Shown here piece after piece: positions 1 through 14,100 of a stretch of DNA of 64,000 nucleotides. The stretch covers positions 10,704,501 to 10,768,500 of the forward strand of contig NC_089888.1 of assembly GCF_040182565.1 (NCBI RefSeq), written 5' to 3'. Position 1 is the first letter of the stretch; the number at the start of each line of letters is the position of its first letter. The translations under genes were made by a program, and so were the position numbers. The DNA is from Anser cygnoides (Eukaryota > Chordata > Aves > Anseriformes > Anatidae). The notes under the pieces were generated by a model. It searched no databases and was not told the DNA's origin. It saw nothing but the letters and a program-made list of their open reading frames with translations.

Positions 1-3000
1 GCCTGGTGATATTTACCACGATACAACCTAAATGGATGATCAAACACTCTCCCTGCCTCACTGAACAGAATGCCTTGTGCTAGCTGAAATAGTGGTTATC
101 CAGCCCCTCCTTCATCTGCAGTGTTCTGGGTAGGGATTCTTCTTCTGTCCTTCTTACCCCCATGCAGGGTAAAACGTTAGTTTCCTAACTCAAGGAGCTC
201 CTGAATGCTGCCACCACAATATCGTGGCACTTCACAGACAGAAATTAATTTATTTTTGTAGTGTTTGTGTGAGTTTGTGAGAAAGTAAAGTCCTTGTCTG
301 CAGTTCGTGGGTAAGGGTGAACTGACTGCCTGTGGGTACCACTTTCAGACATGCAGTATTTGATTTGTCAGAGTATTTGGCATTTTGACACATTTCCTAA
401 GGTCCATGAGGTACTCTGGACTTCAGTCCACATTGCCTGGCAAAACATTGATCAGGGGACACAAAAGCCTGTTGTCATGGGCTCCAGGACAGCTGCAGCT
501 TGGGTGCAGTGCACCCCCCAGCCTGAAGGACAGCCTGACATTCAGCATCCCATATATCCCCTCTGCTTTTGTGGCATGCAGCAGTGAGGGACTGTGTGAC
601 TTGCTAGCAGAGACTGACATCCTGCAGAGGAGTGATGGGCTACCTGGCAGCTGCTCTGGGTTAGATGTGTGGGCTGACCTGTAGGTACCACTAAGTGGGA
701 GCCAAGCTTTCCTCCCTTGCTGTCCTCCCAGGCTTACATAAAGCCTGTGAAGATTGGAATTAGTAACAGCTTAGGCCTGTATGCAAAATAAAATGTGGTG
801 TCAGATATTTTGTTTGTTTGTTTGTTTTGATGCTGGTGCCTAGAAAATGAGGACTATGCACTTAACAATCACTCATGCAAAGCCTGTCCTAGCGGACTGA
901 GGCAGCACAAGGCTGTGCTTGTGGTAGGGTAGAACCCAGATCCCCATGCTCCCACTGCTCTAGATTAATTGTCAAACCATTCATGCTGCTGATACCCATC
1001 TCCTACCTTCTGTGAGAAATGAGGTAAGGCCCCACAGGTAACAACCTCATTTTCTGTACACTTCTAATTCACACTCAGTACAGATCCTCTCAATGCGCTG
1101 TTAAGAGAGAATCCTGTTGAACAAATTATGGGCATTCTTTTTATGAAAGAGCCTGTCAGATTACATAAAACATTTCTTATAATGCATATAATACATGCAT
1201 CACCCTAGTCAAGCAACTAACTGGCTTAGTATGGAGTATCTGTGTGAAGAATCTCCTGTATTATACAGAAGTTTAGACTGATGTTTTCTCCTAGTCTTGA
1301 ACTCTACAGTATTTTATAACCAAGCCAGTAAGCACCCCCCCCTTTTTTTTTTGACATTGTTCTTCAAAATTCATACTCTAATTTAAAAAAAAAAAAGGTG
1401 CTTTTTTTTTTGCCTTTTTTTTTTTCCCTGAGTTTTACAACTTGTCAGTGACTCCGAGACCCAGAACTTCCCTACTTGAAAATACTACAGTAAATGATAC
1501 AGTAGCAGGATGTATAACATGAATAACTTCCTGTTACTATTATTGTACTCTACTACTGGAGTGGTTTTTTTTTGAACTCTTCTGTTCTTTTCCCTGTTCT
1601 CTGCTTCATCCCACCCTATTCCCTATGATTTAGCACCTATCCTGTGCCATCTGGCATCCCAAACCCCCCAGTGACAGCAACACTGAAAGGACCAGAGTGT
1701 ACACAAGTAGTCAAGGCACTGACTACTAAATTGATATAGTATAACACAGTGCTATGAGGTCTCAATCTCCGAAATCAGAGGGTTGGGGCAAACTAGGACA
1801 TTTGCTTGACTTGTCTTTAAGTGCTCTTTATGCAGTTACAAACAGTCGATACCATTTTCCCAAGCACTGGAGCACCTTCACACTAGGTGGAGCTGACCTG
1901 TCCATATTCAACACCATTAGCTCCTGCCACCCACTGTAGGCTTAGGTGTAATCAGGTGCTGGGCCCAGCATTCACAGGGAGGTATGTTTTGAGCTGAAAA
2001 TTGTGGGAATTATATGAAATGATGTCTATGTTTTGGCCTAGCTGATTAATTATGGAAGGACATTTTGTGCATAGGGGTTGCTGTGTGTTAGTGCAGGTTA
2101 CAGTGTTCATTACAACTTACAGACAATCAGGTTTGCTGAGGAGCAGGCACCAAACACTAAGCTTACATGAGGTGTTTTGTTGCCCTTAGGCCACATAATA
2201 TAATGTAGGGCTGTTGGCAAGACCCTCGGCTGTACTTCAGCAGAGGCAGGCATGCAGGAACACACAGAAACTGTGGTCAGCCAGCAATGCAATGCTTGGA
2301 TGCAGTGTCAGGGGAGCAGATGGAAACTGCTAGAGTGTGAACTGCTGTCCTGCTGATGTGAGCTGGTGTGTTTGAGCTGTGGTGAAAAGGTTGCAGTGAT
2401 GTAAACCCACAAAAGCATGACCAAGTTAGGTGAACCTGTCCTAGAGCTATGGATACGTCAGTCTTTTGGGCACCTTTCGACTTACAAAACTGCTTGGAGT
2501 GCTGTCAGATGTGCTGGTGCAACCTGCAGCACTCCAAATATCAAACACAGATATTACCACTTGCATGTATAGTGGCTGTAGGACTACAGATTTTCTACTA
2601 GGACTGCTCTATTTCTATGTGGACTTTTCACTGTAGGACTGAAGATCAACTGCTGCTCAGATAACAAACACTGAACCTCATTTACAGGGAGTACTCTTGA
2701 GTGGAGTGGAGGTGAACTCTGCACTGATCTACTTGGACAGTACTTCCAAACTTTGCAAAATAATTCAACAAGAATTTGTGGGTAAGTGTGAGGAAATCCT
2801 CACCTTTAAATATTTCATAGATAAAAGATGTATAACAAACTGGTTGCATAGTTTGCCCCAGTTCATGACTGAGGCTTATGAAAAACCTTTCACGTTACAA
2901 CAGGAGTAAGAACAAAGTGTACGCTTGACCTGCAGACAAGGCTGAGGCAGGGCTCTGCCTCCTGTCCGTGCAGCAGGCATTGGCTGTGGCCAGGGGCAGG

Positions 3001-3149
3001 AGCCGGCAGGCCTGCCTGCGCTGAGCCCCCCCGCCCCGGCACTTGGCAAACTGTTTGGAAGCTGGAAAAAAGATCAGGCCACAGCCAAGTCCAAGGGTCA
3101 GGCAGATAGCGCGGCTCATGGGCTGTGCTGCGCGCCACTTGATCAGCAC
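1..3149. other. Intergenic sequence upstream of AHCY, no gene recognised
   Basis: No coding region, RNA gene or clear transposon is recognised here. Short open frames, such as 351-587 and 2697-2909, resemble no family I know and lack splice or promoter context. There is a short (GTTT)n run near 808-827 and homopolymer C/T and A/T tracts at about 1337-1430. By amniote synteny the ITCH gene would be expected further left, transcribed away from AHCY, but no ITCH exon was seen in this interval. Confidence 0.6.
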
Positions 3150-4400
3150 AGCGCCCTGCAGGATAACAAAAAATGTTTTTATAAATATATTAATGGCAAG
3201 AGGAGGGCCAAAGAGAATCTCTGTGATTTACTGGACACAGTGGGGAACATCACCACTAAGGATAAGCAAAAGGCTGAGGTTCTTAATGCCTTCTTTGCAT
3301 CTGTCTTTACCAGCCAGACCACTTATCCTCGGGGTACTCAGCCTCCCGACCTGCAAGTCTGGGACGGGGAGCAGAAGAACCTCCGCACAGTTCAGGTGGA
3401 AACAGTTGAGACCTGCTGCTCCACCTGGACTGTCACAAGTCCATGAGGCCAGATAGGATCCACCCAAGGGTGCTGAGGGAGTTTGCTGAAGGACGTGATT
3501 GCTGGGCCGCTCTCCATCATCTATTAGTGGTCATGGTGGAGGCTTGCTAACGTGACGCCTGTCTATAAGAAGGGTCATAAGGAGGACCCAGGGAACTACA
3601 GGCCTGTCAGCCTGACCTCGGTACCAGAAAGGGTGATGGAACAGGTCATCTTCAGTGCAGTCATGCAATGTATGTAGAACCACCAGGGAATCAGGCCCAG
3701 TCAGCATGGGTTCATGAAAGGCAAATCCTGCCTGACCAACCTCATCTCTTTCCATGACCAGGTGACCCGCCTGGTGGATGAGGGAAAGGCTGTTGACGTA
3801 GTCTGCCTAGACTTCAGCAAGGCCTTTGACACACTCTTCCATAGTATTCTCCTGGAGAAGCTGGCAGCCCATGGCTTGGACAGGTACACTCTGTGCTGGG
3901 TTAAAAACTCGCTTGATGGCCAGGCCCCGAGTGTGGTGGTGAACAGAGTGACATCCAGCTGGTCACCAGTGGTGTTCCCCAGGGGTTGGTGTTGGAGCCC
4001 ATCCTCTTTAATATCTTTATTGATGACTTGGATGAGGGAATTGAGTGCACCCTCACTACGACTGCAGATGACACCAAGTTGGGGGAAGTGTTGATCTGCC
4101 AGAAGGTAGGAAGGCCCTGCAGAGGGACCCGGACAGGGTGGGCAGAGGCCAATGGGATGAGGTTCAACATGGCTCAGTGTCAGGTCTTGCACTTGGGGCA
4201 CAACAACCCCATGCAGCACTACAGGCTTGGGGCAGAGTGGCTCGAAAGCCGTTCAGAGGAAAAGGATCTGGGGGTGCTGATTGATGCTCGCCTCAACATG
4301 AGCCAGCAGTGTGCCCAGGTGGCCAGGAGGGCCAGCAACATCCTGGCTTGTATCAGGAATAGTGCAGCCAGCAGGGCCAGGGAGGTGACTGTGTGGGGAA
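3150..4400 (+). mobile_element. CR1 LINE fragment, reverse-transcriptase part, 3'-truncated
   Basis: Decayed ORF2 of a CR1 non-LTR retrotransposon. The order of recognisable peptides on the + strand is DNKKCFYKY-like, KAEVLNAFFASVF (about 3270-3310), RIHPRVL (about 3457), then LDFSKAFDT with the RT block at about 3808-3835, FNIFIDDLDEGIE with ADDTKL (about 4009-4080), and LGHNNPMQHYRLG to CAQVARRASN (about 4192-4340). The frame is broken by several shifts, so it cannot make RT. It stops at about 4400, where the usual REVIVPL segment gives way to the AHCY CpG island; the whole 3' end and tail are absent. The left boundary is approximate. Confidence 0.85.
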
Positions 4401-5170
4401 CGCCCCAGGCCAGCCGGCCGGGGAGCACAGCCCGCTCTGCGCCCACAGCGGCTCCGCGGCCAGCTCTGCTTTGGGGCCTGGGGCCTGCTCCGGGCCGGCG
4501 GCGCTCCAAGGCCGGTCCTGGCGATGGCTGGTGGCCGGGCCGGGCCGCTCCAACTACCGGCGGGCATCGGATCTGGGGGGTCGCCACTGCCCCGGGGGCC
4601 CGCAGAGCCCCCCCGGGGCCGCTTCCCCGGCTCACGCGAGCCGGTGCGGCCCCGCCCCGCGCACACACACGGCGGCGCCGCCTCTGCTTAAAGCGGGCCC
4701 GCGGCCGGCGCCGCCTCCTCTTCCGGCGGCCGCGGTGCCCGGCAGCATGTCGGACAAGCTGCCCTACAAAGTGGGTGAGTGCGCCCCGCGGGCTCGGCGC
4801 CGCCACGCTCCGGGAGGCGGCCGCGCCGGGGCTCCGCCGGCCGGGGGCTGCGGCTGGATGCGGCCGCCGGGGGAAGATGGCAGCTGCCGGGGGGCGCGGG
4901 CGGGGAGCGCCCGGCGGAATCGGAGCCTGGGAAGCCCCTGGGAGCTGCGGGAAGGGGCTGCGCGGCCAAACGGCAGCGAGGAGGAGCTGGGGAGCCCTCG
5001 GGCGGGCTGAGCGGGCTTCCCGAACCGCCGGGGCTCGGTGCGGGGAAGCACGAGTGCGGTTTCCGCCTGTGCTCGTGCTGCCCGCCTGCCCCGGGGCCCC
5101 CGCAGCCCTGCGCCAGCTTTGCCTCCCCTCCGGGAGCCCTGCGCCGGGCACTGCGAAGGGAAAGTGCCCT
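4400..5170 (+). promoter_or_regulatory. AHCY: CpG-island promoter of AHCY
   Basis: A very GC- and CpG-rich block surrounds exon 1 and the first part of intron 1, and falls off sharply near 5170. No TATA box sits at a fitting position. There is a GC box (CCCCGCCCC, 4650-4658), an ETS-type CTTCCGG (4720-4726) just upstream of the start codon, and a YY1-like AAGATGGC (4874-4881) in the start of intron 1. This is the usual TATA-less housekeeping promoter. The transcription start probably lies within about 100 bp upstream of the ATG at 4747, but cannot be fixed from sequence alone. Confidence 0.8.
4747..4774 (+). CDS. AHCY: AHCY exon 1 (coding part)
   Basis: Encodes MSDKLPYKV plus the first base of Ala10. 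The donor is G|GTGAGT. The exon lies inside the CpG island, and the 5' UTR is GC-rich and probably short. Confidence 0.95.
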
Positions 5171-8100
5171 TAAATCTGGGGCCTATCTTACTCACCCCTC
5201 AACGATTTTAGTGGGTAGGTTTGTAATCTTGAACCTTCATGTAAATGGCAACAACGATAACCAACGCAAACAAAAAAAAAACCCACTCATTTTTCTAAAG
5301 AGTTTTGTGGTCTTTGAAGATTAAGACCAGAAACACTAGCCCATAAGGTTCTAGTTCATAAAAACAATTTGCCTTGGAGGAAAGAATGTGAGAGCTACAA
5401 ACCTGAAATACTCCAGGAGATTCTTTTAGCAGCCCCTGGTAAGACTGCTGAGCTTTTAAGATGGGTGAGATTAAAGAAAGTCCCTGCCCACCCCTGTCAT
5501 CATCATTTCAATGCCCATCCATTTCCTAGGCTTTTTCAGACCTGGTTGCTGTAATGGCCAGGCCCTGGAGCTTCAGTGGGCCCTGGGCTTCATTCTGGGA
5601 TAAAATGCAATTAGCTTGTCAGTATGAACCTGGGCACTCTGGCTTGGTGTTCCTGAGTGCTCTCCAGGGCCCATTTTCACTAGGTAGCTGAATGAAATAT
5701 AGCTGACCATGTTTGTAATGAAACAGTAAGCTCCTGAAATCTCTGGAAGAGATTTAAAAAAAAAAAAAAGTGTCAGGGCCTTTTGGCACTGAATGATGCT
5801 GAGGGGTAGAGCACCTGGGTGTTAGCCATTTGGCCCTTGATCTTGTAGGTGAGGCTGGAGTCTGTATACTGTGTATACTGTATACCTGTATGCAGGTGCA
5901 GTATTTTCAACCCCGAGCTAGACTGTTGGAAACCTTTTGTACAGACCTGTGACTAATGATGCTTCAATAATTATCTCTGTGGAGCCAAGGTGGGAGCCCT
6001 GCAGCTTCGTCCTTAATGGGGGGAGCTGGGTGGGGCTCAGCCCCTCGAGCCTTTGGCAGGGAGCACAGTACTCTGTGTCTGTTCTTACGTGCAGAAGCTG
6101 TTACTGTACAGGCAGCCCTTACACATGTGCACGTCTTAATACTGTGAAAGTAAATCTCTGGAAAGTGACAGACCCTTAGACAGTATCTGCAGGAATGGGT
6201 GCTTGAAGACGGAGTGTAATGAATGAATGGGCCGCAGGACTCCTGAGCAATAGGTCACAGTTGGTTAACGTGCCTGTACAGGAGCTTTGCTATTTTAGGA
6301 CTGTTTGATCTAAACTTGTTTGAAAGCCTGTGTACCATAGTGCAAAAGCAGGGAGTAACTGGGATAGGGCCTGTTTTTCCCTCAGCTCTATCTCCACGCT
6401 GTTGCTTGGTGTTCAGTTCAGCTGTTGCAGCTGTTTCCTACCCATAAGTGTGTGAAGGGATACCAAGGCCTCAGCTATTTCAGCTCTGACACCTGTTCTT
6501 CTCTTGCAGCTGACATCAGCCTTGCAGACTGGGGTCGCAAGGCCATTGAGATTGCAGAGAATGAGATGCCAGGGCTGATGAAGATGCGGGAGATGTATGC
6601 TGCATCAAAGCCGCTGAAAGGTGCACGTATCGCCGGTTGCCTTCATATGACCGTGCAGACGGCAGTTCTCATAGAGACCCTTCTAAAGCTGGGAGCTGAG
6701 GTAAAGTGTCTGAGTTTCTCCATCAGTATGCTCTTAGGTAACACTCTGCCTGGGGCACTGCTTCAATTTATATATTTACTGTAGGGGTCCTTGCAAATTT
6801 CTGTCCTTTTTGGGAAGAGACTGTGCTGCAGTCTAAAGAAGGGTGGATTATCTCTTCTTTCCTTAAGCAAAAACCCCTGGGTTGTGATGTGTATCTTCCC
6901 TCTGGACAGGCGGCATCTTCACAAGTGTCTGTTTTGGGCTGGGTCACTGGCTTCAGCTGCTCCCTCAGTGGTGTGCACAGCACCCTGAGGAGTGGTGCCA
7001 AAAGCTGCTCCCATGTGGTTGTGTTGTGTTGAGGCATGCAGTGCTGTTGCTGGTATGCTGGTAATGCTGAATCTCCAGTGACTGCCTCCTGCGCAGATTA
7101 GCCTGTGTTATGAACTACCCTGTGCCCTCAAAGTCAGCAAAAACTAATGAAGCTGTCTGAGAGCTCCTGACAGCCCTTGAGCTGTGCAGAAAACACCAGA
7201 GAGGCAGCATGGTTCAGTGATGGAGGGTGGAGACTCTACTGACTTGAAATTCACTGGGTGACTGTGAACCAGTTACCCTGGTCTGTATTAAAGACTCAGA
7301 TACCTATAAGCCCTTTGCCGCATCATGCCCTGTGCCTGTCTTGCAGAATGGAGTCCAAGATTGGCACAATCCAGATAGCTTGTGAGCTGATCAGGGAACT
7401 GGCTGGAGCTTGATGATGAATTATGTAAAGCACAGGATGTGATCTGAAATTCCTTCTTCCTGAATTTTAGCTGCCTGCACCCTGGCTGCCCAGAGATGCC
7501 CTGTATGGGATCCCTTCCTGGGAGTACATGCCTGGAAATGGTTACAGGAAACAAGCGTTGTCATGCTGACCAAAAAGCACTGGTAGAAGGGGAAGTTCTC
7601 TCTAACAGCTAAGGCATTTCCTCAAAGTCAGTGGGATAGATCTAGATGGAGTGCCAGGACTGCATGTGCTGTTGTGTGTGGAGGTTGTCTTCTGTCTGGT
7701 CAGAGTTGTTGCAAATAGTGCAGCCCTGAAGGAGAGCTTTGAGTTACAGTCCTGGTTACAGTTTATTTCAACTCCTATGAAACTATGAAACTTTCATCCC
7801 TTTTCAGGATTTAAAAGCAAGTGGTAGCAGCTGAACTTTATGAAGCTCCTTGCTGCTCCTGTTTGTTGCTGTATCCCAGTATGGCTGGCCTAGGCAGCAG
7901 CAGTGTGCTTGCTTAAAATTGCTAAACCGCTTTAGTCTGAGTGCGGCTCAAAATCAGTGTCATATGGCATTCATCCAAGTCATTCAGAGAGGTACCTACA
8001 AAGATTTGGTTCCTCTAAGTGTAAATTAGGGTTGTGCCTCTAAGATGTGTGCTGTTATATTAGCTTGGTGCTTGATTGTGTTGATTGTGAGCTCCTTTCT

Positions 8101-11100
8101 TGTCTTGATGCCTGCACGTAAGTTTAGGCTTCACCTTGAATTTGGTTTCAGCCCTGGTTTATCTGTTCTACTGGAGTTTCAGTGCTTGGGAGGGAAGAGA
8201 GAAACTACAGTGAAACTATATGCTACACAGTGAGGATGTAGCTGCAATGTAGTGATCTTGGTGTCAGTTTTTGTGGTTAGGCTCACAAAGAGTAAATACT
8301 TTGTGCCTTCAGTGTACATAAGTTTTAATATTATGTAATAGCAATACATGCTCTTCATAACCAGTGCGATGTAAATATTAGGCTCTGAGCCCATCAAGTA
8401 CTCCAGTAATTCTTGGGTCTATGCCATTACCACAAACTGGCATTACCGATCTGAGGATGCAGAGTTTGAAAAGTGGCTTGTATCAAGTGCTTCAAGTGTA
8501 AATGGTATATAGGTATTCAGTATGCTTTGAATTTCACGACACCTTCTGATGTCATCTATGCTGATATGGAGGGAGATAAGAAAAACACAGGTGAGGAGGT
8601 ATAGTGCTTAACTTTGAATTCAGCTTTTCTGTGCTTTTCCTGGATCAGTTTTCCCTAGATGGATAGTGTTGTTGCCAACACTTAAGTGTTGGTTTTATAG
8701 GCTCAGATGGAAGAAAACAGGGTATGCTACTGCAACCCTTAGTTTGAAGTGTCGATTCTTGATGCAATGGGATGAATACCTGAAATCAGGTTGAAGGATC
8801 GTACCTGATTTTTCCTCTCTCCTTAAAGTCTGCTGTAAATAAGCATGCAGATACCTACCTGCTGGTCAGCCCAGTAGGGAGCAGAGCAAGAGCTCCAATG
8901 TGTGTCTGTCAGGTCACACTGGGGACCTGGGAGCCACCACTGGGGAGCTGCAGTAGGTGTGCAGGTTCTTTTCAGTGTAACTCAGCAACATGCTGTTGCT
9001 CTTCTAGGTGCCTGAGCTTAAGAAATCTGTGGAAAATGCTTAGCTCACTGGGAAAGCTTCCATGACTGTGGCACAGAGTGGGAGTTGGGTGAGCATAATC
9101 TCAGAGAATGCCTGCTGATGGACTGTAGTGTTTCTGACTTTCCTGAGTGCCAGCAGGTGTGCTGCTGTGTGGCTATCCCTTGCTGGACACTTGCTATGAG
9201 GCTGTTCTGAAAATTTGAACTTAATTGACCCAGACTTTCTAAACCCACCATACTGTGCACTTCCTGAAGATCTATAGCTAAATGTGTGCTTTGGCTGTCT
9301 GGCACAAGTGCTTGTAAGTAAGTAGATGTCTGAATATGCGGCACAGCTAAAGCTCCATTATGTTATCCACCCAAATATCATTATTCTCCCTGTCCTAGTC
9401 AAATACTTAGTTTTCATCTTAACTTTTGCAGAGCTACTTAGGCAGGAATTTGTACTAATATGCTTTTCTGCTTTTGTTCTCTTCTGTGTCTGGATATAGA
9501 GTTCCTGATATCGCAGAACTTTGTTCAGCAAATAAAACTTGAGTTGTTTTCCAGGTACAATGGTCAAGCTGCAACATTTTCTCTACTCAGGACCATGCTG
9601 CAGCTGCTATTGCAAAAGCTGGTATCCCTGGTAAGTTTTCTATGTCCTAATTTGGCTCTGATGAATTGGGGTATACAGTCTGTTCTAGCTAAATCAAACT
9701 GTGTACAAATCAAGCTCCTCTGAATAAGCTTCAGGATAGAAACAGCCTATCAAAGCCAGTGATTGTTACAGAATGGGACATTTGATTCTAGCTGAATTGC
9801 ATCAGACAGTCTAGCACTGCTGACAATGGCTGATGTGGTGGCAGACTGCAAAAGAGCTAGGCTGTCTGTTAACCAGCTTTAAGCCTGGTCAGTAAGATGA
9901 TTAAATGGGCTGGACAATAGACACTGGTGTGTAGGTGTGATAGACAGGTGTTTGGTGGTTTCCAGCAAGCTTGGTTCTAACAGGGGTTGGGGAAGGGATA
10001 TTTACTGCCATGTGCCCTATTACAGTAGCAAGGTCAATATTCAAGATATTTTAAGGCTAAAGCTGGGCCAGTTGTACTGCAGCCTAATATCCCTGCAGCG
10101 TTCTACCAAAATGCTGTTTTATTACTGTCATCTTCCAGTTGTTAGCAATTCCTTGCAGATCAGTATAAATGCATTAAGCTGTTTGCCATGTAGTTAACAT
10201 GCTGAAGGACATCCAGTCCTCATGGCTGCTGGGAGTACATGGTCTGAGCCTGGGTGTTGGCAGAGGCTAAATCTGTTTTCTGGCAGCCTGGTTCTCTGCT
10301 TTGGGAGGTGTCCTTCATTACTGTTATAATTAGCTGTTGCGACAAGTCTTTCCTCAGCTGTGGTCCATTTTCATGCAACAGAAGAAAGCAATTCTTTCAT
10401 CAGCTTCTGTGGCATTACTAGCTGCAGGCATCAGCTCCTGCTTGTTGCTGGTGTGTGATGTCAAAGGATGAGTGACGACTTTCCAGATATGATGTTAAGA
10501 TATTGCCTCCCTCACTGCTTTCAACACTCAAAACTTCAGCTGAAGAGCAGTTTTATAGGTGGAGTGTTTGTTTAAGCTTTTGACCTATGCCCTTGGTATT
10601 CTTGCTTGGTGGAACTTGCTCTTTTTTGTTAATATTACACTTCACATACTGAATTTATGAGACCTTGGAGGAATGCCGAACCTTTGTATACAATGAGAGA
10701 TACTAATGCACATTTCTGCAGAAGGGTCAGTTGTAGGATTGGCTCCTTGTGGCTCAGAGCTGAAGTTTTCAGTATAAACAGTGGAAAACATGGCAATTTA
10801 GCAGCTGTCCAATGTTGGGGTATATAAATCATATGCCTAACAAGTTTGAGTAGCTTGTTATCACTGAGGCTTGAGTATAACATGAAGCAGGTACAAATGC
10901 CTGAAAGGCAAAGGTACTGCTAGTTATAATGTGTTAGTTGTTGAAACATGGTGGTAGATGTACTGATCTAGAAATACACCTTTATAAGAACGACGGAATC
11001 ACAGCAGCTTGGATTTTAGCACTGTGCTAGAGACTAGAATTTAAACTCAGATTTGCTGGAGAGTTTGTGGTCTTCGTTCTGGTGCTTTGTTCATGCTAAA

Positions 11101-14100
11101 GTCTGGTGCCTCTTTTCTGCTGTGCTATAGGATGCTGTAACTGTGTTTTTATTTGTATCATAGAATTATTAAGGTTGGAAAAGACCTTCAAGGTCATCTG
11201 ATCCAACCATCGCCCTGCTACCAATGTCACCCACTAAGCCATGTCCCTAAGCACCACGTCCAACCTTCCCTTGAACACCCCTAGGGACAGTGACTCTGCC
11301 ACCTCCCTGGGCAACCCGTCCCAATGCCTGACTGCTCTTTCTGAGAAGAAATGCCTCCTCATTTCCAACCTGAGCCTCCCCTGGTACAACTTGAGGCCAT
11401 TCCCTCTAGTCCTATCACTAGTTACCTGTGAGAAGAGGCCGACCCCCAGCTCCCCACACCTCCCTTTCAGGCAGTTGCAGAGAGCAATGAGGTCTCCCCT
11501 GACCAAACAACCCCAGCTCCCTCAGCCGCTCCTCACAGGACTTGTGTCCCAGGCCCTTCACCAGCTTCGTAGCCCTTCTCTGGACACGTTCCAGGGCCTC
11601 GATGTCCTTCTTGTACTGAGGGGCCCAAAACTGAACACAGCACTCAAGGTGCTGCCTCACCAGAGCAGAGCACAGGGGGACGATCACCTCCCTGCTCCTG
11701 TTGCTGCACTATTCCTGACACAAGCCAGGGTGCTGTTGGCCTTCTTGGCCACCTGCGCACACTGCTGGCTCATGTGAGCATCAATCAGCACCCCCAAATC
11801 CTTTTCCTCTGAACGGCTTTTGAGCCACTCTGCCCCAAGGCTGTAGCACTACATGGGGTTGTTGTGGCCAAAGTGCAGGAGCTGGCATCAATATATCCAC
11901 TGGCTATTTTGAATTCCTGGTAACATAGTGAATTAAGGGAGAAAGTGGGGGCATTGTGGGTATGAGTCTGCTTTAGTTTGCTTTGTTTTTTCCCTCTTAA
12001 TGCAGAAGAATGAGGAGAACAGTGCAGTCTCAGTTTTGATAAAGTTTGTGGCCTGGAACAGAAAGCAAAGCGATTTTACTTCTCCATTCTGAGTTTTTTT
12101 TCCCAATGCAAATGTCTCTTCTGGCCTGCAGGCACGGATAATAATGTCTGTTGGCTCTGCTACTGAGTGCTGCTGATGAAATCTTTATTTACCTGCTTTA
12201 TTACACACTGAGTAAGAAACTATCTAATTGTGTGTTTGTTCCTTTGTAGTTTTTGCTTGGAAAGGGGAGACCGATGAGGAGTATTTGTGGTGCATTGAAC
12301 AGACTCTTTATTTCAAGGATGGGCAGCCCCTCAACATGATTTTGGATGACGGTGGAGATCTTACCAACCTCGTTCATGCTAAATACCCACAGCTCTTGAA
12401 AGGTAACTTGCAGTTTTTGTCAGGCACTGTTCTATTTGGGAGGCCATTTAGGTGTTTTTTCTGTGGGAATTCCCTGCCTGTGTAAAAGGGGTGGAGGGAT
12501 GATGCAAATGCATGTGCCAGGAGGCTATGGATGTGTCCATGAAAATTGCGTACAGTCAAAAACCAGAATCTCTTACCTGCAGGAACTGTTGTTTCCATCT
12601 CTGCTTTGTAGTATTTATACTACATTAACCTATCCTTCTGGCCATCATTCACTGTATCCATTACCTGAGTGACCAGTGCTGCTGCTGACTGGTCAAAAGC
12701 TTCCTGGAAATGGGCTGTGTTTTTAGAATTGCTTAATGTCAGCTAGCAATTAATACATATTTTTTGTCATTAATGTTCTTCTGTTCCCTATCCTCTTAGT
12801 GCATCTCTAGATGAACTTGTGACAACATGTAGTTTTTTCCTGGAAAGGGAGCAGTTTTCTACAGTGTATAAACTACAAGGCATTAACTCATCCAATTTAT
12901 GTCAGCAAAGATGATGGCAGAGTCAGGTTTGGGACTCCTGTTGATTTGTTACCTTTGGTATAAGATAGTAAAACTGAAAACATCAGTGTAGTGTGGCTAG
13001 CATGTGTTATTGTAAAATGACTTATCTGAAGGGAATTTGACGTGACTTTTAGTAGCAGGCTCATCTGTGCTGGGCAAGTATGACAGCTTCTTTGCTCTGC
13101 CAGTGTCCATCATATGTGCCGCTGCAAACCACAGAGGCCTATTATTGCCAAAGGATGTGTTTGACCTAGGATGTGTGGAGATAATTGGATGGGCATATGA
13201 AGCAGAAACTAAACTGACACCTTTGGGTTTGCTGCTGTTCATTCTTGGTCCTTGGAGGTGGGGTTGCTGTAAAGTTTGCTGGATCAACTTTATTGAGCCT
13301 TGTGCTGCCTGAACAGGGAAAAGTCAGAAGTCATGACACAGGGCTGTGTGAAGGAAGGAGGCTGGGTCTACTTGCCATCTGTGCCCATGTGTAGGTAGGG
13401 GTACAAGGAAGAGAGGAAACTGCATCTGTGAGACAGGCCTAGCTTTCTCCTTGACCCTGAACCTCATGTTAGTAATTCTTCAGCAGTGAACATCTTGGTG
13501 TTTTTTGAACTAATGCAAGATTTTCACTGGTGTTTGCTCAGCCATCCTGGGATCCCTTCTGTTCCACAAAGGTCTCTTTTGCTTTTTAGGTTGCCTCTGC
13601 CTAAAATTCATGACAATTTGCTTCTCTGCTGTTTAATGCCAAAGAATACCACAACTAGTCACGTCTCTCTGGCATTGTGACAGGCCCAAAATGCATTTTC
13701 ATACTCTGATTCTGTTTAGCAGGGTTGTTCCCCTGCCACATACCTGCAACAAACGCCTCAATTTGTCTCTCTCTTCCTAAGGGTGTTTACACTGAGCTCC
13801 TTTCACACCACCAGCCTTTCTGATATCTGCTCCTTTGTGCTCTCACTTGTCTTGTGTTCCTGTTGTGCAAGGGACCAGTGTGATATGTTGCAGCAGGGCA
13901 GCAGCTGTCTCCTCTCTCGGCAACCATCTGTGGTCTGCCATTCATAAAACATCCCTACTGTCTGGGGTTGCTTCCCATCTCCAGAGTGGCTCTTCAGCTG
14001 GGTTTTTAAAGGGTCTAGACAGAATGTCATACCTGTCAGTGTTTCCCTCGCTAAAATGCATATACTGTCTGCACTGATTGTAGCTGAGAAGCCTCCTTGC

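Noticed and set aside
2697..2909. 70-codon open frame upstream of AHCY
   Set aside because: Reads like ordinary protein in composition but has no homology I recognise, no splice context and no start-site support.
3986..5173. 395-codon open frame on the + strand (and a 310-codon frame antisense to it)
   Set aside because: It runs from decayed CR1 RT sequence straight into the AHCY CpG island and across AHCY exon 1 in another frame. High GC content removes stop codons; no protein family is seen past the CR1 part.
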